This document shows, piece by piece, positions 35,840-44,890 of a stretch of 64,000 nt of DNA; position 1 is the stretch's first letter; every line of letters starts with the position of its first letter. The translations under genes were made by a program, and so were the position numbers. Source of the stretch: CBDCGJ01 sp965216645 (GTDB lineage: Bacteria; Pseudomonadota; Alphaproteobacteria; GCA-2731375); NCBI GenBank assembly GCA_965216645.1, contig CBDCGJ010000008.1:25212-89211 (forward strand), in the 5' to 3' direction. Below the pieces are notes generated by a model that saw only the letters and a list, made by a program, of their open reading frames with translations, ran no database searches and was not told the DNA's origin.

Positions 35840-36616
35840 TCAGCGCCAACGACTAAAGTCCCGCGCACGCTTCTCCAGAAAGGCGGACGCGCCTTCCTGT
35901 TGCTCACCTGACTGGTGATAGCCGGGCGCAACCCGATCAACAATGTCGGCCATCTTGTCGGCCATGATTGGCTCCGTATGGATGCGGAAACTGGCTTTCA
36001 GCACCTTTAAGCAAGAGGGGCTCAAGGCCAACAACTCGGCGCACCATCGGGCGACCTCTTCGTCCAGTTGTTCGAGTGGCACAACGGCATTGACAAGACC
36101 CCAATCGAGCATCTGCCGGGCAGTATATTGCCGGGTCAACATCTACATCTCACGCGCCCGCTTGTGGCCCAGGATGTTGGCCGAGTGCGAAACCGGATAG
36201 CCGCTCGCCGGCGAACCGACACGGGGTCCGGTCTGACCGAAACGGGCGTGCTCGGCGGCGATGGTGAAATCACAAATATAGGCCAAATGGTTACCGCCTC
36301 CAATGGCGTAACCAGGCACCTGGGCAATCACCGGCTTGGGACAATCGACAATGTATCTGCCGAGCCGCCATTCCGTATCTTCAAGACCGCCTGATGCCTC
36401 CCAGTTAACGTCTCCACCGGCACTGAAGGAGCGGTCACCCGCGCCGGTCAACACCACGACACCAATATTTTGATCATCGTAAGTACGCAAAACGGCGTCC
36501 TCAAGTTCACGAATGGTATCGCCTGTGAAAGCGTTCAGCATTTTTGGTCGATTGATTGTGATGGTGCAGACGTAGTCCATGGTCGCAACAAGGATGTCCT
36601 TGTAGCCGTCGCTCAT
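35840..36616 (-). pseudogene. Crotonase (BadI/MenB-like) with one in-frame amber codon
   Basis: A crotonase of about 258 codons from ATG 36616 (GGGAGA upstream): INRPKMLNAFTGD, GYAIGGGNHLAYICDFTIA, then KRAREM-stop-MLTRQYTA. The TAG at 36140-36142 replaces a position that is Trp in relatives (KKAREIW), a single-base TGG to TAG change. Everything after the stop stays in frame and conserved to 35840. It resembles the BadI/MenB hydrolase-synthase branch rather than simple hydratases. Recent inactivation, suppression or a base-calling error are all possible. Confidence 0.8.
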
Positions 36617-36790
36617 GCTTATCTCCCGAATTTTCCGATGCAACAGATTGCGCCATGGGGAATGCGATGTGGATACATCATTCCAATTGTTAAATTCCTG
36701 CCTTTGATTCATCAGAATACCCTGAAGAAGGCCCCTTTTTCAGATCTCCAGTTGCATCCGATTGAAGTATTAGCATAAAAAGACTTGCAA

Positions 36791-36811
36791 TCAAACTATC
36801 ATTCGTTAGAA
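36791..36811. promoter_or_regulatory. Shared 21-nt operator, site B
   Basis: Same element as site A with one base different in the core (CTATCATTCGTTAG). It lies between the divergent broken crotonase (start 36616) and the BadH-like gene (start 36881). Confidence 0.7.
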
Positions 36812-36880
36812 AGTAGATATAGAGGACCTGACGGCGCGGATTTGGATTGCGCCCATTCAAGGATAGAACGGGAGGCACAT

Positions 36881-37678
36881 ATGGACTTGGGTCTGGACGG
36901 TAAATCGGTAATTGTTACCGGTGGGGTCTCCAATATTGGCCGTGCAATCACCTTGGCCTTAACCAGTGAGGGCGCGAATGTAACCATCGCGGATCTTGAT
37001 TCCAGTCAAGCGAACGCGGTTCTGACCGAAGTGGAAGCCAATGGTGCGGGTGGCGCGCAGTTCGTCAAAACTGATATCACCGCACTTGATGCGGTAGAGA
37101 ATTTGGTTGAGGTGGCCACCGAGCGGTTCGGAGGGGTTGACGTGTTGGTGAATAATGTTGGTTGGGATCAATTGATGTTTTTTACCCAGACCACGCCGGA
37201 TTTCTGGGAAAAAATTATCCGAATAAACTTCATCGGTGTTCTCAACTGCACCAGGGCTGTGCTGGGACCAATGAGCAAACAGGGACACGGCGCCATTGTG
37301 TCAATAAGTTCGGACGCCAGCCGTCAGGGTGAACCCAGGGAAGCTGTTTATGGTGGCATGAAGGCGGCGATAAACAGCTTTATGAAGACAATTGCAAAGG
37401 AAAATGGCCGCTTTGGCATTCGCTGTAATGTCGTTTGCCCGGGCGTCACGGTCCCAGAACAGGATCATGAAGTCGGCGAAAATAGCATGTGGGCTGACCG
37501 AAACGCTATGTTTAGCGAAGACCAGTTTGATCAGATTGCCGCTTCGCTGCCGCTTAAGAAACTTGGTCGTCCCGGAGATATCGCCAATGCCGTTGCGTTT
37601 CTTTCATCTAACTCCATGGCTGGACATATCACAGGTCAAGTTTTGAGTGTGAGTGGCGGCTATAGCATGGTCGGATAA
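36881..37678 (+). CDS. badH: BadH-like 2-hydroxycyclohexanecarboxyl-CoA dehydrogenase
   Basis: A 265-residue SDR: TGGVSNIG at 13-20, NNVGWD at 91-96, Ser143 in SISSDAS and Y157-x3-K161, ending GQVLSVSGGYSMVG. The NN-GWD, SDA-R and GQVLSVSGG strings match BadH of Rhodopseudomonas palustris as I recall it. BadH oxidises 2-hydroxycyclohexanecarboxyl-CoA to the 2-keto thioester, the substrate of BadI. The ATG at 36881 follows GGGAGG, so the longer upstream frame is not used. It is preceded by operator site B. Confidence 0.75.
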   Translation: MDLGLDGKSVIVTGGVSNIGRAITLALTSEGANVTIADLDSSQANAVLTEVEANGAGGAQFVKTDITALDAVENLVEVATERFGGVDVLVNNVGWDQLMFFTQTTPDFWEKIIRINFIGVLNCTRAVLGPMSKQGHGAIVSISSDASRQGEPREAVYGGMKAAINSFMKTIAKENGRFGIRCNVVCPGVTVPEQDHEVGENSMWADRNAMFSEDQFDQIAASLPLKKLGRPGDIANAVAFLSSNSMAGHITGQVLSVSGGYSMVG

Positions 37679-37799
37679 AACTTAAATTTCTATATCACCA
37701 ATGCATTCCAACCGTTGATTAACAATAACATCTAAATGATCGAAACAAAAAGTTCATTGGTCTGATTTACCAAATGACAAATTCGAAAAAGGAGAGACC

Positions 37800-38957
37800 A
37801 TGAGCAGTTTGTCGGAAAAAGGTGCGATTACGGGGATTGGGGAAACCGAGTACAGCCGAAATTCCGGTCGCAGCAGCACGACGCTACAAATGGAGGCATC
37901 ACTGAAAGCGATCGCCGACGCTGGTTTGTCACCAAAAGATATCGACGGGGTAATCCCTTATGCCACCGGTGATACCGTGGCGGAGGACTTCATTACAAAT
38001 CTCAACCTCCCAGATTTGAGGTTCTCCGCCACCACTCCGCTTGGCGGCGCCAGTGTTCTTGCGTCCGTACAGGCCGCAATTTGTGCGGTCAATGCCGGTG
38101 TGGCCAACCATGTTTTGATCCCGATCGGTCGAAATGGTGCTTCTGGAATAGGTGGCCGAATTGGTAGCCGAGTGCAGAATTTGCCGCAATTTCGTGTCGT
38201 TGGTGAGTTTGAAATGCCGTTGGGGCAAATCGCCCCGGCCCAGCTTTATGCCCATATGGCGCGCCGGCATATGGAAACCTACGGCACCACCAGCGAACAA
38301 TTGGGCGAAATAGCTGTCGTTACCCGTCAACACGCGATGTTGAACGACAATGCTATCATGAAAAAACCGATGACCTTGGAAGATCATCAGAATTCCCGAA
38401 TGATATCCGATCCGTTGCGGCTTTTCGATTGCTGCCTTGAAAGCGACGGTGCTGCCGCCGTAATCGTTTCCTCAGCCGAACGTGCACAAGACATGGCACA
38501 GGCACCAATCTACATCATGGGCATCGCTGAAGGGCACCCCGACAGCCCCTCCGCCATCACACAAAGGCCGGACATGACAAAACTCGGTACCGCCAAGGCG
38601 GCCCCTCGGGCTTTTGAAATGGCCGGGGTTAAGCACAGTGAAATTGATGTCGCAGAAATCTATGACTGCTTCACTTATATCGTGCTCTGTCAGTTGGAGG
38701 ATATGGGATTTTGCAAGAAAGGAGAAGGTGGTGAGTTCATCCAGGGGGGACGAATTGCCCTCGGCGGTGAATTGCCGATCAACACCCACGGTGGAAAGCT
38801 CTCGCAAGCCCATATGATTGGCCTAAATCATGTCGTCGAACTAGTTAGGCAGCTGCGCGGCCAAGCTGGCCGCGCGCAGGTCAAAGACGCCGAGATTGGT
38901 CTCGTCACCGGTTATGGTGATATGGGCGATGGCGCTGTCGCGATCATGCGGAGATGA
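37800..38957 (+). CDS. Thiolase-like protein of the SCP-x/Ltp2 type
   Basis: 385 residues with the thiolase fold (GIGETEYS, EIYDCFTYIVLCQLEDMG, NTHGGKLSQAHMIGLNHVVELVRQLRG). The usual N-domain nucleophilic Cys is replaced (TPLGGASVLASVQAA), as in thiolase-like retro-aldolases such as Ltp2, which work with a DUF35 partner. That partner follows with a 4-bp overlap. The likely reaction is C-C cleavage of a beta-hydroxyacyl-CoA side chain; classical thiolysis is less likely. Confidence 0.8.
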   Translation: MSSLSEKGAITGIGETEYSRNSGRSSTTLQMEASLKAIADAGLSPKDIDGVIPYATGDTVAEDFITNLNLPDLRFSATTPLGGASVLASVQAAICAVNAGVANHVLIPIGRNGASGIGGRIGSRVQNLPQFRVVGEFEMPLGQIAPAQLYAHMARRHMETYGTTSEQLGEIAVVTRQHAMLNDNAIMKKPMTLEDHQNSRMISDPLRLFDCCLESDGAAAVIVSSAERAQDMAQAPIYIMGIAEGHPDSPSAITQRPDMTKLGTAKAAPRAFEMAGVKHSEIDVAEIYDCFTYIVLCQLEDMGFCKKGEGGEFIQGGRIALGGELPINTHGGKLSQAHMIGLNHVVELVRQLRGQAGRAQVKDAEIGLVTGYGDMGDGAVAIMRR

Positions 38958-39382
38958 AAATGCAGGAACAAGTTATTGAACGCCTACGGCCAAATCCTAC
39001 CCAGGACACCAAACCCTACTGGGACGGTCTTCTCGAAGGTCGGTTATTGATCCAGCAATGTACCGATTGCAGCACGTTTCGTCATTATCCCCGCCCCGTT
39101 TGCCCAAAGTGCCATTCGATGGCGTTCAAATGGTGTGAAATAGCAGGTCAGGGCACAGTGCACAGTTGGACGATTTCCTATCACGCTTTTCATCCTGCCT
39201 TCAAGAAAGACCTTCCGACCGCCTATATTACAGTAGATTTGCCGGAAGATGTTAGGCTTTGCGCTCCTCTTGTTGGCGCCGACCCGGAAAGCCTTGCTAT
39301 TGGCAAACAGGTTAAGATTGGTATCCAGCGAGTGGATGAAACTTTGGCTATACCAATCGTCCGGATTACTGAACCGGGTTAG
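38954..39382 (+). CDS. DUF35 OB-fold zinc-ribbon partner of thiolase-like protein
   Basis: 142 residues: a rubredoxin-like zinc ribbon CTDC...CPKC (about residues 37-54) followed by the OB-fold (GQGTVHSWTISYHAF, PTAYITVDLPEDVRL). DUF35 proteins bind acyl-CoA and complete the active site of Ltp-type aldolases. The ATG overlaps the thiolase stop (ATGA), which argues for a complex. Confidence 0.88.
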   Translation: MKMQEQVIERLRPNPTQDTKPYWDGLLEGRLLIQQCTDCSTFRHYPRPVCPKCHSMAFKWCEIAGQGTVHSWTISYHAFHPAFKKDLPTAYITVDLPEDVRLCAPLVGADPESLAIGKQVKIGIQRVDETLAIPIVRITEPG

Positions 39383-39394
39383 GGGGCGTTACAG

Positions 39395-40612
39395 ATGGAT
39401 TTATCTTATTGCGAACATCACCTGGCATTACGTGAAGAGGTTCGTGGATTTATTTCCAAACATGGCGCAGCTTCGCCCAAAACTGGTGGCGGCCGCAAGC
39501 GGCCTGACCAAAAGGCCTTGGATTGGCAGGCCCTATTGTTGGAAAAAGGTTATTTTGCCCGCACTATCCCAAAAATTTATGGTGGTTTCGGTGCAGAGCC
39601 CGATGTATTGGAAACCGCCATCATTTCTGAAGAGTTCTCCAAAGCCGGTCTGTCTCATGGCATCATGAACCAGGGTATAAGCATGTTGGTACCAACTCTC
39701 CTGGAAGTCGGTACAAAAGAGCAGTGCGAAACTTGGGTCGAGAAAACCATACGCGGCGAAATCATCTGGTGTCAGGGCTATTCCGAACCGGGATCCGGCA
39801 GCGACCTTGCCGCCGCGACGACCACCGGTCTGGTGGATGGTGATGATTTTGTCATCAACGGTCAGAAGATTTGGACCTCATCGGCGCATTTTGCCGACAT
39901 GATGTTCCTGCTCTGCCGTACCGAACCGAATGCCGGGAAACATGAAGGACTTTCATATCTACTCCTTTCCATGTCGACACCTGGCATTGAAGTTCGGCCC
40001 TTAAGAACAATGACCGGTCGTGCCGAATTCAATGAAACTTTTTTTACGGATGTTCGGGTGCCGACAGACCAGATTGTCATGGGCCGGGGTAAGGGTTGGT
40101 ACGTGGCCAACGTGACCTTGAAGCATGAACGTTTGCTACTGGGCGACGCCAACAAGTTGGTGCATCGCTTAAACCGCATCAAAACCATGATGGAGGAAAT
40201 CCAGATTAACAATGAGCGGATCATTGACATGCCGGAATTCCGTGATCGGCTGTTGAAACTTCAAGGTGAGGTTTTGGCATCGAAATATCACGGCCTGCGG
40301 TTGCTTTCAGATCGAGTCAAGGGGGTCGATCCTGGGGTTCGGCAAATGATTGTGAAATATCAAGGAACCATGCTGGGCCATCGCCTCTCCGCTCTCGCGG
40401 TGGATGTACTTGGCGTGGCCGGCTTGGCCTACGACCCTAGAGGCGAAATGGTTGAAGACGATGACGCAACAACCTGGCAGATCGATTACATGTACGACCT
40501 CGGCCTAATCATAGGTGGCGGCACGTCACAAATACAAAAGAATATCATAGGCGAACGTGGACTGGGATTGCCAAAAGAACCCAAATCAACACGTCCAGTA
40601 AGCGGGGGTTGA
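39395..40612 (+). CDS. Acyl-CoA dehydrogenase, large-substrate type (pair member 1)
   Basis: 405 residues: YSEPGSGSDLAAATTTG in the beta core and IGGGTSQIQKN near the C-terminus, where a Gly replaces the Glu of short-chain enzymes. An alternative base may be the Glu in VTLKHERLLL. This pattern is typical of the alpha subunit of heterotetrameric ACADs acting on steroid or other bulky CoA esters. The partner gene begins 5 bp downstream. Confidence 0.88.
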   Translation: MDLSYCEHHLALREEVRGFISKHGAASPKTGGGRKRPDQKALDWQALLLEKGYFARTIPKIYGGFGAEPDVLETAIISEEFSKAGLSHGIMNQGISMLVPTLLEVGTKEQCETWVEKTIRGEIIWCQGYSEPGSGSDLAAATTTGLVDGDDFVINGQKIWTSSAHFADMMFLLCRTEPNAGKHEGLSYLLLSMSTPGIEVRPLRTMTGRAEFNETFFTDVRVPTDQIVMGRGKGWYVANVTLKHERLLLGDANKLVHRLNRIKTMMEEIQINNERIIDMPEFRDRLLKLQGEVLASKYHGLRLLSDRVKGVDPGVRQMIVKYQGTMLGHRLSALAVDVLGVAGLAYDPRGEMVEDDDATTWQIDYMYDLGLIIGGGTSQIQKNIIGERGLGLPKEPKSTRPVSGG

Positions 40613-40616
40613 GCTC

Positions 40617-41705
40617 ATGGATTTTGATCTCGACGAGCAACAACGGCTGATTGATGCATCCTTGCGCTCGATGCTGCAAGATCATCTGCCAATCGACCGC
40701 CTGAAGGAATTGTGTGATGCGGGCGACGGCTTTGATCCAGGTCTTTGGCAGGCATTATGCGAACTTGGCATGCCGGGGCTGGCAATACCGGAAGCCTATG
40801 GCGGTGCTGGCTTGGGAATAATGGACTGTGTTGTCGCCGCTGAAGCCATGGGGCACGCTGCCTTGCCAACGCCGTTTCTTTCAACCACGATCATGGCGCC
40901 GTTGGCTGTGCAACGTATGGGCAGCTCCGCACAGCAACAGGACATACTGCCGCAAATGGCGCTAGGTCAATCAAAGACCGCATTTGCGTTTGAAACCGCG
41001 CCAGGAACAAATGGCGAAAGCAAATTGCAAAACACCGGTATGACGTTGAGCGGCCGGCTCGAGGCGGTTGTTGACGCTGCCGGGGCCGATCATCTTGTCA
41101 TATTGCGATCCGACGATACTGCCGCGTTTGTGGATTTGCGGCATTCGGGCGTCTCGGTCGAAATCTATTTGAGCTTGGATTGGGGCCGTCCTCTGGCAAA
41201 TATCACGCTGAACGAGGTACAGGCCATATTGCTGAACTCCGGGCATACAGACGCAGGTGCTGAAATTCTGCAAATCGGCCGGCTTATGGTCGCCGCGGAC
41301 ACACTCGGTGCAACACAATATATGTTTGATGCCGCCATCTCCTATGCCAAAGAACGCACCCAGTTCGATCGGGTGATCGGTAGTTTCCAGGGTCTAAAGC
41401 ATGTTTGCGCTGAAATGGCGGCAATGCTGGAACCCTGCCGCGCACTGATTTGGTTTGCCGGACATGCTTTTGATCAACAGTTGGAAGAGGCTCCGTTACT
41501 AGCCCATCATGCCAAGGCGCATCTAAGTGAAGTCGGGCGCGAAGTCTCGCGGATGGCAACGGAAACCCACGGCGGCATGGGGTTTACTGATCTACTGGGC
41601 CTGCATATCTGGTTCAAGCGCATTGCCCAAAATCGTCAATTATTGGGAACACCGGAGCACTGCCGGCGGGATGCCGCCCGGCTGCAAAATTGGATTGCAG
41701 CCTGA
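40617..41705 (+). CDS. Acyl-CoA dehydrogenase (pair member 2)
   Basis: 362 residues, divergent ACAD: MDFDLDEQQRLIDASLRSML, PEAYGGAGLGIMDCVVAAEAMG, ERTQFDRVIGSFQGLKH and THGGMGFTDLLGLH. The C-terminal catalytic-Glu motif is absent (LLGTPEHC). It starts 5 bp after pair member 1, so the two probably form an alpha2beta2 enzyme with one active site per heterodimer, as known for steroid side-chain FadE pairs. Confidence 0.85.
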   Translation: MDFDLDEQQRLIDASLRSMLQDHLPIDRLKELCDAGDGFDPGLWQALCELGMPGLAIPEAYGGAGLGIMDCVVAAEAMGHAALPTPFLSTTIMAPLAVQRMGSSAQQQDILPQMALGQSKTAFAFETAPGTNGESKLQNTGMTLSGRLEAVVDAAGADHLVILRSDDTAAFVDLRHSGVSVEIYLSLDWGRPLANITLNEVQAILLNSGHTDAGAEILQIGRLMVAADTLGATQYMFDAAISYAKERTQFDRVIGSFQGLKHVCAEMAAMLEPCRALIWFAGHAFDQQLEEAPLLAHHAKAHLSEVGREVSRMATETHGGMGFTDLLGLHIWFKRIAQNRQLLGTPEHCRRDAARLQNWIAA

Positions 41706-41740
41706 CATTTATTACCCTTTGGATATTAGAGGAAAAGCCT

Positions 41741-42196
41741 TTGAGCGAATTGGTTAGCGAGGAAGCAAAATCCTGGATCGGCCGCTCCGCGCCCAGCCAG
41801 CGAATTGAGATAAACCGTAGTGACATCATCAAGTATTCTATTGCGACGGAGCAACGCTCGGAAAAGTATCTCGCCGGTGATGTCGCGCCGCCGATGTTCT
41901 TATTTGCGGCGTTGCGTCCCTTAGTGGCGATCGACAAATTGGGCGCTGACGGTATTGCTAAAGATCCGTTCTTACCCGATTTACCATTGAAAAGGGTGAT
42001 GGCGGGTGGCACCAAGATGAAATTTCACCGCAAGGTAAAACCGCACGACATATTAGTCGCGACACGGACGTTAAGTGGTATTACGGAAAAGCAGGGATCC
42101 ACGGGCCCTTTGATTTTTCTCACCTACGACTTAACAGTCAAAACTGACGCTGGTGAGATGGTTTTGGAAGAAGAACAGTCGAGGATCCTAAGATGA
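41741..42196 (+). CDS. MaoC-type hydratase subunit (FAS1-like dehydratase domain)
   Basis: 151 residues from a TTG start at 41741 preceded by GAGG. The fold is the MaoC N-terminal hotdog (IEINRSDIIKYSIAT, APPMFLFAALRP, KRVMAGGTKMKFHRKVKP). Such half-enzymes pair with a second MaoC subunit to hydrate bulky enoyl-CoAs. It overlaps the next gene by 4 bp (ATGA), supporting a heterodimer. Confidence 0.8.
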   Translation: MSELVSEEAKSWIGRSAPSQRIEINRSDIIKYSIATEQRSEKYLAGDVAPPMFLFAALRPLVAIDKLGADGIAKDPFLPDLPLKRVMAGGTKMKFHRKVKPHDILVATRTLSGITEKQGSTGPLIFLTYDLTVKTDAGEMVLEEEQSRILR

Positions 42197-42612
42197 GCGC
42201 TCGATTGAAAAACTTGGCGGTCGGCGTGGATTTGCCGGAACGCCAGCATACACCAACCAATGTTTCGCTATTCCTCTACAACGCCGCAATTTGGAACGGG
42301 CACCGGATCCACTATGATGAAAGTTATACCATCAATGTGGAAAAACATCCCGGCGTGGTGGTCGACGGACCGCTGCAAGGGGATTGGCTGGTTCAGGTTG
42401 TCACCGACTGGCTGGCTGAGGATGGCGAGATGATCAGTTTTGAATATTCCAATCGCCGGGCCTCTTATCTTGGCGAGACCTTGACTGCCGGTGGCAGAAT
42501 AACCGGGCTGGATCTGACAGAGGGTACCGTTGATTTGGAATTATTCATCCGCAATGAAAAAGCGGAAATTGTGACACCGGGCAGCGCAACTGTGCAGTTC
42601 TTAAGCGAGTGA
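42193..42612 (+). CDS. MaoC-type hydratase subunit (catalytic half)
   Basis: 139 residues of a hotdog hydratase: SLFLYNAAIWNGHRIHYDESY contains the Asn/His-Asp catalytic region (IHYD), and GPLQGDWLVQVVTDWL is the hydratase helix. Together with the upstream half it would add water to the 2-enoyl-CoA formed by the ACAD pair, giving the substrate for the thiolase-like/DUF35 aldolase. Confidence 0.82.
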   Translation: MSARLKNLAVGVDLPERQHTPTNVSLFLYNAAIWNGHRIHYDESYTINVEKHPGVVVDGPLQGDWLVQVVTDWLAEDGEMISFEYSNRRASYLGETLTAGGRITGLDLTEGTVDLELFIRNEKAEIVTPGSATVQFLSE

Positions 42613-42646
42613 AGTTGTTCAAACGATAGAGGGAGCGAATAGGCGA

Positions 42647-43639
42647 ATGACCTTTGATAACCTGATCCGAGAAAACCCACTTTGTAAATTGTTACAAATA
42701 GAATATCCGGTCCTGCAGGCAGGCATGTTTCAGGTGGCCTATGGTCCTTTGGCAGCTGCAGTTTCCGCCGCTGGTGGTCTTGGTGTGATTGGTTCAGCCT
42801 ATATGTCGGGCGAAAAATTACGTGAAGAAATTCGCATCGTCAAAAACGAAACTGACAAACCCTTTGGTGTCGATATCTTGTTTGCCCGAGTAGACACCGA
42901 GGATGAAACAGCGGCGGGCTATACGGACCAGGTGCAGGAGGCAATCGAGGTGACTTTTGATGAGGAAGTTCCAGTGCTCGTCTCCGGCCTCGGCGATCCA
43001 GGACCCATTATTCCAAGGGCGCGCGCCGTCGGGATGAAAGTCATGTCGGTCGTCGGGTCATCCAGACAGGCACGTAAAGTTGAAGCTTCTGGGGTCGACG
43101 CGGTCATAGCCTCCGGCCATGAAGGTGGCGGCCATGTCGGCCGCATCGGCACTAATGTTCTAGTGCCCAGGGTTGTTGACGCGGTATCCATCCCGGTGGT
43201 TGCTGCTGGCGGCATTGTTGATGGTCGCGGGTTGGTTTCTGCTTTCGCATACGGTGCCGCAGGAATTTGGATGGGCACTCGCTTCATCGCGACGCGCGAA
43301 GCGCATGCGCATGACAATTACAAGAACAAGATTGTTGAAATTGATGAGGACGGCACTGTCGTGACGCGTGCTCACTCCGGCAAGCCGAACCGGATGATCC
43401 GCAATGACTTCACGCGTTCCTGGGAGGGCCGCGAGAGTGAAATCAAACCCTATCCCAACCAAATGATCGAAGTTGGCAACCCAGCGTCGGTGCGCGGTCG
43501 AATTGAAGGGGACGTTGTTAATGGCGTCCTTCCAGCCGGACAGGGGGCGGGGATTATTGATCATGTAGAAAGCGGCGGTGATGTGGTGCGACAAACTATG
43601 GATCAGGCGCGGGCCATATTTGAGCGTTGGAACCAATAA
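42647..43639 (+). CDS. Nitronate monooxygenase-like FMN enzyme (copy 2)
   Basis: 330 residues: IEYPVLQAGMFQVAYGPLAAAV, SGHEGGGHVGRIG and IPVVAAGGIVDGRGLVSAF give the FMN-binding NPD fold. It is only distantly similar to copy 1. Position after a MaoC pair and before a Rieske oxygenase suggests a CoA-thioester flavin oxidoreductase (compare IpdC), not nitronate detoxification. Confidence 0.8.
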   Translation: MTFDNLIRENPLCKLLQIEYPVLQAGMFQVAYGPLAAAVSAAGGLGVIGSAYMSGEKLREEIRIVKNETDKPFGVDILFARVDTEDETAAGYTDQVQEAIEVTFDEEVPVLVSGLGDPGPIIPRARAVGMKVMSVVGSSRQARKVEASGVDAVIASGHEGGGHVGRIGTNVLVPRVVDAVSIPVVAAGGIVDGRGLVSAFAYGAAGIWMGTRFIATREAHAHDNYKNKIVEIDEDGTVVTRAHSGKPNRMIRNDFTRSWEGRESEIKPYPNQMIEVGNPASVRGRIEGDVVNGVLPAGQGAGIIDHVESGGDVVRQTMDQARAIFERWNQ

Positions 43640-43692
43640 GATGTTTCGTCGAACAAATTTCGCGATATCAACGCTTAATTAGAGGCAAACGA

Positions 43693-44847
43693 ATGCGGCA
43701 TGAAGATCAGATTACCCAAGCACGATTGTTGCTAAACTATTTGGACAATGGTGAGACCGCGATGTCCGACGCAGTGTATTTCAATCCGGCCACCGATTAT
43801 ACCTGCAAAGAACAGGCAGCACGCGAGAAAGAACAGTTTTTCCTCGGTAGTCCCCTTTGTTTGGGGCTATCATGTATTTTGCCGTCCCCTGGCGATTTTT
43901 TGACCCGTGAAATTGCCGGCGTGGCGCTACTATTTGTGCGCGGAGAGGACGGCAAAGTCAGGGGCTTCCAAAATGTATGCCGGCATCGGGGAGCTCGCGT
44001 GGCCGAGGGCTGCGGTTCGGGTGCGAAAAGTTTCATTTGTCCCTATCACGCTTGGAGCTATGACTTACAGGGACGTTTGAAAGGCCGGCCAAACGAACAA
44101 GCCTTTGCGGAAGTCGAACGCCATACACGTAATCTTATTGAAGTGCCGGTACAAGAAAAATACGGCATTATTTGGTTTTGCGTGACCCCTGGCGACGCCT
44201 TCGAGATCAACCATAGATTGGGTGATCTTGTTTCTGACCTTGATGGCTATGGCCTGGGCAAATACGTGCATTACGAAACCAAGGTCTTACGCAAAAAGCT
44301 AAACTGGAAATTGGTTATCGATACATTTTTAGAGACCTACCACATCCGGATTTTGCACAAAGACACGATCGCGCCAATATTACATTCCGATTTGGCTAGT
44401 TTTGTTCCATTTCTGGATAATTTGCGGATGATCGCAGCCCGCAAAACCATCGCGGAATTGCGAAACCAACCGGAAAAGGAATGGGATCTTATTAAGCATT
44501 CCGCGATGGTATATGTACTGTTTCCTAATACCTTGTTTATTATCCAGGGTGATCATCTAGAGACCTGGCATATTTTTCCAACCGGGGGTGGCGTGGATGA
44601 ATGCGAAATGTATGTGTCTCTTTATCCCCCGGAGCCGGTAAAAAGCGACAAGGCACGCAAGTATTGGGATAAGAACTTTAAACTCCTTTTGGACACTGTC
44701 GAAGAGGAAGATTTCCCCCTCGCTAAAGCCATGCAAAAGAGTTTCCACACCAGCGCTCAAAAAAATCTGGTCTTTGGCCGCAATGAACCAGCTTTGGCGC
44801 ATTTTCATGGTGCTGTTTCGCGGCATGTGGGCCAGCCTGTGGTCTGA
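43693..44847 (+). CDS. Rieske-type ring-hydroxylating oxygenase alpha subunit
   Basis: 384 residues. Rieske [2Fe-2S] ligands C96, H98, C116 and H119 (CRHRG and CPYHAW) are intact; the mononuclear iron region is IDTFLETYHIRILH. It would hydroxylate a ring or side chain using electrons from a separate reductase and ferredoxin, not found in this window. The ATG at 43693 follows AGAGG. No small beta subunit is adjacent, as in homotrimeric alpha-only oxygenases. Confidence 0.9.
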   Translation: MRHEDQITQARLLLNYLDNGETAMSDAVYFNPATDYTCKEQAAREKEQFFLGSPLCLGLSCILPSPGDFLTREIAGVALLFVRGEDGKVRGFQNVCRHRGARVAEGCGSGAKSFICPYHAWSYDLQGRLKGRPNEQAFAEVERHTRNLIEVPVQEKYGIIWFCVTPGDAFEINHRLGDLVSDLDGYGLGKYVHYETKVLRKKLNWKLVIDTFLETYHIRILHKDTIAPILHSDLASFVPFLDNLRMIAARKTIAELRNQPEKEWDLIKHSAMVYVLFPNTLFIIQGDHLETWHIFPTGGGVDECEMYVSLYPPEPVKSDKARKYWDKNFKLLLDTVEEEDFPLAKAMQKSFHTSAQKNLVFGRNEPALAHFHGAVSRHVGQPVV

Positions 44848-44890
44848 TCGAGAAAATTGCCGCGTTGACGATAAATTAGAAAGTTAATCG

